The notes under the pieces are model-generated. The model searched no databases. It was not told the DNA's origin and saw only the letters and a list, made by a program, of their open reading frames with translations. A DNA stretch of 64,000 nt from Streptomyces microflavus. Its GTDB lineage: Bacteria; Actinomycetota; Actinomycetes; Streptomycetales; Streptomycetaceae. The DNA lies in contig NZ_BMUG01000007.1 of assembly GCF_014650075.1 (NCBI RefSeq), positions 372,001-436,000 of the forward strand. Direction: 5' to 3'. Positions 58,506 to 64,000 of the stretch are shown here, one piece after another; the first letter of the stretch is position 1; every line of letters starts with the position of its first letter. The position numbers and the translations under genes are program-made.

Positions 58506-59710
58506 GCGCCGCCGGCCATCCGCGCGAGGTGGTGATCGTCGGGGCCTCGCTGGCGGGGCTGCGGGCCGCCGCGACCCTGCGGGCCGAGGGGTTCGGCGGA
58601 CACCTGACCCTCGTCGGGGCGGAGCAGTACACCCCGTACGACCGTCCGCCGCTCTCCAAGAAGTTCCTGACGGCCGCCGACCCGGCCGAGACCAGGCTGC
58701 CGGTCCCCGACGACCTCCGGGCCCGCTGGCTGCTGGGGCGGGCCGCGGTCCGGCTCGACCCGTACAGCCGGATCGTCACCCTCGCCGACGGCACCCGGCT
58801 GCCCTACGACGGGCTGCTGATCGCCACCGGAGCCGCCGCCCGGTCCGGCGCGGTGCCCGGCGAACCCGGCCCGGGGCAGGGCGTGTTCACCCTGCGCGAC
58901 CGGGACGACGCGGTGGCGCTGCGGGCCGCGCTGGCCGCCGGGCGGAGGCTGCTCGTGGTCGGCGCCGGGTTCCTCGGCGGGGAGATCGCCGCGGCGGGCC
59001 GGGCGCTCGGGCTCGATGTCACGCTCGTGGAAGCCGGGGCCGTACCGCTGGAGCGGGCGGTGGGCGCGGAGGCGGGCGCGTTCGTGGGGATGCTCCACCG
59101 GGAGGCGGGCATCGACCTGCGCACCGGCACCACGGTCACCGCGTTCCGCACCGGCCCGGACGGCGCGCTCACGGGCGCCCGGCTGGCCGACGGGCGGACC
59201 GTCGCGGCCGATGTCGCCGTACTGGCCCTGGGCGCGGTCCCGGCCACCGGATGGCTGGCCGGATCGGGGATCGAGGCGACCGGCGGGGTGCCCTGCGACA
59301 ACCGGCTGCGGGCCCTGTTCCCGGACGGTACGGCCGTGCCCGGCGTGGTCGCGGCGGGCGACGCGGCCCGGGTCCCGCAGCCCCTGGCGGGCGGCGACGC
59401 GCCTCCCCCGGGCCACTGGTCCGGCGCGGTGGAGCAGGGCACGGCGGCCGCCCGTACGCTGCTGCTGGGCGAGGCGGCCCCGGTCTTCGAGGAGGTGCCG
59501 TCCTTCTGGTCCGACTTCCACGGCGTCCGGCTCCGCTCGGTGGGCCTCCCGGGCCTGGCGGACACGGTGAAGGTCCACGAGTGCGACCGGGACGCCCGGC
59601 GGCTGGAGGTCAGCTACCACCTGGGCGGCCGGCTGGTCGGCGCCCTGACCATCGGTCGCACCTCCCGACTCGCCGCCTACCGGAGGGTGTTGGCCGAACC
59701 CACTCCCTAG
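58502..59710 (+). CDS. FAD-dependent ferredoxin reductase
   Basis: The GTG overlaps the ferredoxin stop; the product has 402 residues. Features are the FAD loop VVIVGASLAGLRAAATLR, PYDRPPLSKKFL, the NAD loop LLVVGAGFLGGEIAAAGRALG and the conserved ATGAAAR; the C-terminal domain carries VPSFWSDFHGVRL. It passes electrons from NAD(P)H to the ferredoxin. The TAG stop lies in a CTAG shared with the stop of the convergent enoyl-CoA hydratase gene. Confidence 0.93.
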   Translation: MSAAGHPREVVIVGASLAGLRAAATLRAEGFGGHLTLVGAEQYTPYDRPPLSKKFLTAADPAETRLPVPDDLRARWLLGRAAVRLDPYSRIVTLADGTRLPYDGLLIATGAAARSGAVPGEPGPGQGVFTLRDRDDAVALRAALAAGRRLLVVGAGFLGGEIAAAGRALGLDVTLVEAGAVPLERAVGAEAGAFVGMLHREAGIDLRTGTTVTAFRTGPDGALTGARLADGRTVAADVAVLALGAVPATGWLAGSGIEATGGVPCDNRLRALFPDGTAVPGVVAAGDAARVPQPLAGGDAPPPGHWSGAVEQGTAAARTLLLGEAAPVFEEVPSFWSDFHGVRLRSVGLPGLADTVKVHECDRDARRLEVSYHLGGRLVGALTIGRTSRLAAYRRVLAEPTP

Positions 59711-60627
59711 TGCCCGCGGTACTCCGGTGTGCGCCGCTCGACGAAGGAGGCGACCCCCTCGTTGGCGTCCCGGGTGGTCATGTTGATCTCCTGGGCGGCC
59801 GCCTCCGCCGCGAAGGCCGTCGCCCGGTCGCTGGTGAGTGAGTCGTTCACGAGTTGCTTGGTCAGGGCGATGGCCCGGGTCGGCCCGCAGGCCAGCCGCC
59901 CGGCCCACTCGGCGGCGAGGGCGCCCAACTCAGCCGCCGGAGCTGTGCGGTTGACCAGCCCGATCCGTTCCGCGTCCGCCGCCGTGAGGGCGTCCCCGAA
60001 GAACATCAGCTCCTTCGCGCGCTGCGGGCCGATGAGCCGGGGCAGCAGATAGGCGCCGCCGCCGTCCGGGACGAGCCCGCGGCGGACGAAGACCTCGATG
60101 AACTTCGCCGTGTCGGCCGCCAGGACCAGATCGCAGGCGAACGCCAGATGCGCGCCGATCCCGGCGGCGGTCCCGTTGACGGCGGCGATCACCGGCTTCT
60201 CGCAGTCCAGTACGGCGGCGATGAGCCGCTGCGCGCCGAGCCGGATGGTCCGGGCGACGTCCCCGGGGAGCCGTTCGCGGGGCTGCGCGGGGGCGCCGCG
60301 CAGATCGGCGCCCGCGCAGAAGCCGCGGCCGGTGGCGGTGAGCACGACGGCCCGTACGGCGGGGTCGGCGGACGCGTCGGCCAGCAGGGCGATGACACGT
60401 TCGCGCTGCTCCCAGGTGACGGCGTTCATGGCCTCGGGCCGGTTGAGGGTGATCCAGGAGACGCCGGCGGTGGTGGTGCGGTGGAGGACGGTGGACTCGA
60501 CGGGGGCGGGGGCGGGGGCTTTCGGTTCGCGGTTCACCGCCGTAAGGCTCTCGGGCTCGCGGTTCACCGCCGTACCGCCCTCCGTATCCCGGTTCACCGC
60601 CGTACCGCCCTCCGTATCCCGGCTCAC
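59707..60627 (-). CDS. Enoyl-CoA hydratase with repeated N-terminal start region
   Basis: The first GTG at 60627 overlaps the stop of the acyl-CoA synthetase gene, giving 306 residues. GTG codons recur every 30 bases at 60597, 60567 and 60537, each inside a repeat; the first three units contain or follow a GGAGGG-like ribosome site, so the real start is uncertain (the 276-residue form at 60537 is nearest the family size). The crotonase fold is complete: GFCAGADL and AVNGTAAGIGAHLAFACDLVLA form the oxyanion hole and PDGGGAYLLPRLIGPQRAKEL follows. It hydrates enoyl-CoAs of the surrounding pathway. Confidence 0.88.
   Translation of the reverse strand: MSRDTEGGTAVNRDTEGGTAVNREPESLTAVNREPKAPAPAPVESTVLHRTTTAGVSWITLNRPEAMNAVTWEQRERVIALLADASADPAVRAVVLTATGRGFCAGADLRGAPAQPRERLPGDVARTIRLGAQRLIAAVLDCEKPVIAAVNGTAAGIGAHLAFACDLVLAADTAKFIEVFVRRGLVPDGGGAYLLPRLIGPQRAKELMFFGDALTAADAERIGLVNRTAPAAELGALAAEWAGRLACGPTRAIALTKQLVNDSLTSDRATAFAAEAAAQEINMTTRDANEGVASFVERRTPEYRGH
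60508..60627 (-). repeat. Four 30-bp tandem units with start codons
   Basis: Units beginning at GTG 60627, 60597, 60567 and 60537 (minus strand) read NRDTEGGTAV, NRDTEGGTAV, NREPESLTAV and NREPKAPAPA. Units 1 and 2 are almost identical and contain GGAGGGCGG; units 3 and 4 are more diverged. Unit length is exactly 30 bases, so the frame is kept. Confidence 0.85.
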
Positions 60628-62852
60628 CGGCACACCGCCAGCGCGTCCAGTGCCACCGCGCCCTGTCCGCGCCCCAGCACCACCAGCGGGTTGATGTCCA
60701 GCTCGGTCAGGTCGTCGCCGAGCTCCAGGGCCATCCGCTGGACCCGCAGCACCACCTCCACGAGGGCGTCCACATCGACCGGCGCCCCGCCGCGCACGCC
60801 CTGGAGCAGGGCCCGGCCGCGGAGCTCGCCGAGCATGTCCCGGGCGTCCTTCTCGCCGAAGGGCGGCACCCGTACCGCCGTGTCGTGCAGCACCTCCACC
60901 AGGACCCCGCCGAGCCCGACCGTGACGGTCGGCCCGAAGAGGGCGTCGTGGGTGACGCCGACCATCATCTCGACGCCCCGGTCGATCATCTGGCAGACGA
61001 GGATGCCGTCCAGGTCGACGGATTCGAAGCGGGCTATGTCGGTCAGTTCCCGGTAGGCATCCCGCACTTGACTGGCGGAGGTGAGACCGACCTTGACCAG
61101 GCCCAGCTCCGTCTTGTGGGCGAGGTGGGGCCCGGAGGCCTTCATCACGACGGGGTAGCCGACCGGACCGGCCGCCCGGACGGCGCCCGCCGCGCTGGTC
61201 ACCAGCTGCTCGCGCGGCACCCGGATCCCGTACGCGCGCAGCAGTTGCTTCGCCGCGTGCTCGCTGAGCTGCCGGCCCGGCCGCATCAGGCCCTGCGCCT
61301 TGCGGAAGGAGGGGGAGGGGGTGCGCGGGGCCTCGTCGAAGGGGGAGCGGTAGCCGGTGGCGAAGCGGTGGTGGTCCAGGTGGGCCTTCACGGCGGTGAT
61401 GCAGTTGGAGAACGTACGGAAGGTGGCGACGCGGGAGGAGCCGAGGAGCGTGGTGCGGTAGGCGTCCTCGGTGCCCACCGGGGAGCCCCAGACCACGCAG
61501 ACCAGCTTGTCGGTGGCCTCGGCCGCGTCCACCAGGTCCTGGGCGAGGCGGTCGCTCATGGGCGGGAACGGGCCGGTGATCGGACAGATCAGGACCCCGA
61601 CGGACGGGTCGGCGAGGATCGCGTCGATGATCTTCCGGCCGCGGTGGTCGCCGACCGGGTGGCCGCCGTTGTCGATGGGGTTGGCGACGTTGAGGTAGCC
61701 GGGTATCCAGGTGTGCAGCTCGTCCTGCTTGGCGGCGGAGAGGACGGGCAGGGTGAGCCCGGCCACCGTCGCCAGGTCCGCGAAGTGGGCGCCGGTGCCG
61801 CCGGAGATGGAGTACACGGCGACGCCCTCCGCGCGGGGCGGCCGGGCGCGGGCCAACAGGGCGGCGGTGTCCTGGAGTTCGTCGAGGCCGTCCACCCGGA
61901 CCACCCCGAACTGGCGCATCGCCGCGTCCACCACCTGATCGGCCCCGGTCAGCTTCCCGGTGTGCGAGGCGGCGGCCTCGGCCCCGGCCTCCGTACGCCC
62001 CACCTTCACCGCGACCACCGGCACCCCTGCCCGGGCGGCCCGGTCGGCGGCGAGCAGGAAGGAACGGCCGTCCTTGAGCCCCTCCACGTAACAGGCGATG
62101 GCCCCCACCTCGGGGCGCTGGGCGAAGTACGCGATGAAGTCGGCGGTCTCCAGATCGGCCTCGTTGCCCGTGGGCGCCCAGTGCGAGAGCCGGATGCCCA
62201 GCTCCTGGAGGGAGTGCAGCGGCCGGCCCTGGTGCCCGGACTGGGTGATGAGGGCGATGGCGGGGCCCTCCAGGTCGTCCCGGAACTCCTCGAAGGCGTT
62301 CAGGTTGGTGTTCGGCCCCAGCAGCCGCAGCCCGGAGCGTTCCACGGCGGCCGCCAGCCGGGCCTGTGCCACCGCCCCCGCCTCCCCGGTCTCGGCGAAC
62401 CCGGAGGCGAAGGCCACGGCGAAGGGGACCTTGGCCTCCGCCAGCTCCTCGATCACCGGGAGCGGGTCGGCGACCAGCAGGACCGCGAGGTCGACGGGCT
62501 CGGGCAGCTCGGCCACGGAGGGGACGCAGGGCCGCCCGAACACGGTCTCCCGGGTCGGGTGCACCGGGTGCAGCCGCGCCCCGACGCGCTCGGCCCAGGC
62601 GATGAGCTGCCGGGTGATGCCGGTGTTGGGGCGTCCTTCGGTGTCGGAGGCGCCGACGACGGCCACGGAGCGCGGCCGGAAGAAGCGGTCCAGGTCGGGC
62701 ACGGCCAGGTGCAGCGGCCGCCCGCTGACATCGAGCCCGCCCTGCCGGGTGGCGGTGGGCAGGCTGACGACGGAGGCGTGCGGCTCCTCGCCGCAGGCCA
62801 CCACCCGGGCGCGGAAGTCGGTGGTGAGGGTGCCGTGAGTCGATCCAAGCAT
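60624..62852 (-). CDS. ADP-forming acyl-CoA synthetase
   Basis: The 742-residue protein has an N-terminal CoA-binding domain (FRPRSVAVVGASDTEGRPNTGITRQL), a ligase-CoA domain with the catalytic His in AEAAASHTGKLTGADQVV, and a C-terminal ATP-grasp domain (LLRAYGIRVPREQLVTSA, VVMKASGPHLAHKTELGLVKV). Enzymes of this type make acyl-CoA from free acid with ATP to ADP and phosphate, reversibly. Two CTGACG-type operators lie 66-104 bases upstream. It is cotranslated with the enoyl-CoA hydratase that follows. Confidence 0.92.
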   Translation of the reverse strand: MLGSTHGTLTTDFRARVVACGEEPHASVVSLPTATRQGGLDVSGRPLHLAVPDLDRFFRPRSVAVVGASDTEGRPNTGITRQLIAWAERVGARLHPVHPTRETVFGRPCVPSVAELPEPVDLAVLLVADPLPVIEELAEAKVPFAVAFASGFAETGEAGAVAQARLAAAVERSGLRLLGPNTNLNAFEEFRDDLEGPAIALITQSGHQGRPLHSLQELGIRLSHWAPTGNEADLETADFIAYFAQRPEVGAIACYVEGLKDGRSFLLAADRAARAGVPVVAVKVGRTEAGAEAAASHTGKLTGADQVVDAAMRQFGVVRVDGLDELQDTAALLARARPPRAEGVAVYSISGGTGAHFADLATVAGLTLPVLSAAKQDELHTWIPGYLNVANPIDNGGHPVGDHRGRKIIDAILADPSVGVLICPITGPFPPMSDRLAQDLVDAAEATDKLVCVVWGSPVGTEDAYRTTLLGSSRVATFRTFSNCITAVKAHLDHHRFATGYRSPFDEAPRTPSPSFRKAQGLMRPGRQLSEHAAKQLLRAYGIRVPREQLVTSAAGAVRAAGPVGYPVVMKASGPHLAHKTELGLVKVGLTSASQVRDAYRELTDIARFESVDLDGILVCQMIDRGVEMMVGVTHDALFGPTVTVGLGGVLVEVLHDTAVRVPPFGEKDARDMLGELRGRALLQGVRGGAPVDVDALVEVVLRVQRMALELGDDLTELDINPLVVLGRGQGAVALDALAVCR

Positions 62853-62917
62853 CGTTCCGCCACTCCTGCTCGATGGTCCGCCGGCCCGGGGTCCGTGTGG
62901 GGGGCAGGCGCAATTGG

Positions 62918-62956
62918 CTGACGCCCTGTCAGGTTACTGAACTGACGGCCCGTCAG
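62918..62956. promoter_or_regulatory. CTGACG-type operators 5 and 6
   Basis: CTGACGCCCTGTCAG (62918-62932, one mismatch) and CTGACGGCCCGTCAG (62942-62956, perfect) lie 24 bases apart, upstream of the acyl-CoA synthetase gene (minus strand). Confidence 0.7.
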
Positions 62957-63099
62957 GAATGGTCGTGCAGGCAAAGGCTCCGGGCGGCCCCGGGTGCCGG
63001 GGTCGCGGTGGCCGCCCGGGTGCCGGGCGGCGGGGTCACGGTTGGCCGCCCGGGGTGGTCATGGGGCGGCGCGAAGTGGCGTAGAGTCGGGTTTACCGA

Positions 63100-63173
63100 C
63101 GCGGGGTGGAGCAGCTCGGTAGCTCGCTGGGCTCATAACCCAGAGGTCGCAGGTTCAAATCCTGTCCCCGCTA
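63100..63173 (+). tRNA. Initiator tRNA-fMet (CAU)
   Basis: The 74 bases fold as a complete cloverleaf: acceptor CGCGGGG with CCCCGCT, anticodon stem CTGGG/CCCAG around CTCATAA (anticodon CAU), and T-arm GCAGG-TTCAAAT-CCTGT. The unpaired first base (C1 against U72) and three G-C pairs in the anticodon stem are initiator marks. CCA is not encoded; the next bases are CTG. A TAGAGT -10-like box is at 63082-63087. Confidence 0.93.
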
Positions 63174-63178
63174 CTGAA

Positions 63179-63215
63179 GGATGAGGCCCGGATCCCCTGG
63201 ATCCGGGCCTCATCC
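63179..63215 (+). terminator. tRNA terminator
   Basis: GGATGAGGCCCGGATCC and GGATCCGGGCCTCATCC form a perfect 17-bp stem with a CCT loop, six bases after the tRNA. It is a very strong hairpin without a T-tract. Confidence 0.85.
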
Positions 63216-63335
63216 GTGTGCCCCCCTCCAGGGACAGGGACCCCGCCCCTGCCCTCCTGGGGACCGGACAGGCGGACATCCCTCCCGGACGCTGAGCCAT
63301 GGCGGGGCGCGGGGGGCCGGGCGACGCTTGAGCCA

Positions 63336-64000
63336 TGACACAGACAGCAGACGCAACGCCCGCACCTTTCCCCGTCCTGGTGACCGGCTCCACCGGCAAG
63401 ACCGGCCGCAGGGTGGTGGCCCGCCTCCGTGAGCTGGGGGTGGAGACCCGGGCGGCCTCCCGGTCCGGGGAGACCCGGTTCGACTGGGAGGACCCGGCCA
63501 CCTGGGCGCCCGCCCTGGAGGGGGCCGCCGCCGTCTACATCGTCCCGCTGGACACCGTGCCCTCCCCGACGCCCGCCTTCGTCGAGCAGGCGGTCGCGGC
63601 CGGAGTGCGGCGGCTGGTGCTGCTCTCGGCCCGGGGCGTGAACGTACCGGGCTACTTCGGCCCCGGCGTCTACGAGGACGGGGGCCCGCATCTCCACGGC
63701 GAGGAGGCCGTGCGCTCCTCCGGCCTGGCCTGGACGATCCTGCGGCCCGGCTGGTTCGCCCAGAACTTCAGCGAGGGCGTCTTCCTCGACGGCGTACGCG
63801 CCGGGGAGCTGACCCTGCCCGTCGGGGACGGCGAAGCCGCGTACATCGACACGGACGACATCGCGGCGGTGGCGGTGGCGGCGCTCACCGAGGACGGCCA
63901 CGACAGCGAGGTGTACGAGTTGTCGGGTCCCCGCGCGCTGGGCGTCGCCGACGTCCTGGACGAGGTCGCGAAGGTGACCGGCGTACGCGCCTCCTACGCC
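63336..64000 (+). CDS. NmrA-like NAD(P)-binding protein, 3' end cut
   Basis: The frame starts at ATG 63336 and is open to the window end (221 codons seen). The Rossmann opening is FPVLVTGSTGKTGRRVVARLRELG. LVLLSARGVNVPGYF, AWTILRPGWFAQNFSEGVF and YIDTDDIAAVAVAALTEDGH follow, the standard order in atypical short-chain dehydrogenases of the NmrA/quinone-reductase-2 group. Such proteins are NADP sensors or reductases. The ribosome site is weak. The segment GACGC(T)TGAGCCATG before the ATG is an imperfect repeat of one 35 bases earlier. Confidence 0.85.

Overview
The window is high-GC actinomycete DNA, almost certainly a Streptomyces chromosome. Evidence is the dense GC-rich third codon positions, many GTG starts, SCO4225- and SCO4402-type families found mainly in Streptomyces, mycothiol-type enzymes, a DesR/DmdR1-like iron regulator, and a gene order that, from memory, resembles the S. 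coelicolor desR - SCO4402 - purU - ECF sigma factor - STAS segment. No integrase, transposase, cas gene or rRNA is present. Both end genes are cut by the window.

1-8 kb: accessory DNA. Two tiny type I-E CRISPR arrays (3 repeats each, 61-bp period) lie about 6.1 kb apart in the same orientation, with closely related 130-bp leaders. Between them are a DUF4440 pseudogene with an in-frame TAG, a VapBC-type toxin-antitoxin pair, a winged-helix-like regulator, a double-GNAT acetyltransferase, a small membrane protein and a cytochrome P450. 7.7-24.5 kb: mostly core and regulatory genes: SUKH protein, DUF4232 lipoprotein, VOC protein, citrate synthase, pdxH, a PAS/PAS/GAF sensor, a two-component system divergent from a four-gene efflux-type ABC operon, a SIS protein, the DesR-like regulator and an alpha/beta-hydrolase lacking its serine nucleophile.

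24.5-38 kb: an ABC exporter operon, a primase/polymerase-like protein, an NsdA-like regulator, a Q/P-rich membrane protein, a type-1 substrate-binding lipoprotein, purU, an ECF sigma/anti-sigma pair, a STAS protein and an EF-hand protein. 38-48.5 kb and 55-63 kb: acyl-CoA catabolism. An acyl-CoA ligase, an amidohydrolase, paired acyl-CoA dehydrogenases, a cyclase-family hydrolase, an SDR, another acyl-CoA dehydrogenase, a Zn-alcohol dehydrogenase, a flavin reductase, an ADP-forming acyl-CoA synthetase and an enoyl-CoA hydratase occur here. Four of the promoter regions, serving six divergent or single transcription units, carry the same palindrome, CTGACG-N3-CGTCAG (six sites). This suggests one regulon for an unidentified substrate and is the most promising undescribed system here. 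48.5-55 kb holds a TetR regulator, a GlxA-type regulator, two MFS transporters and small membrane proteins. The window ends with an initiator tRNA, its terminator and a partial NmrA-like gene.

Small-scale structures worth attention are a 169-bp MITE whose CTAG end supplies a stop codon, a fourfold tandem 30-bp repeat spanning the start region of the enoyl-CoA hydratase, a cluster of stem-loops downstream of pdxH, and two copies of a Streptomyces-type intergenic repeat.
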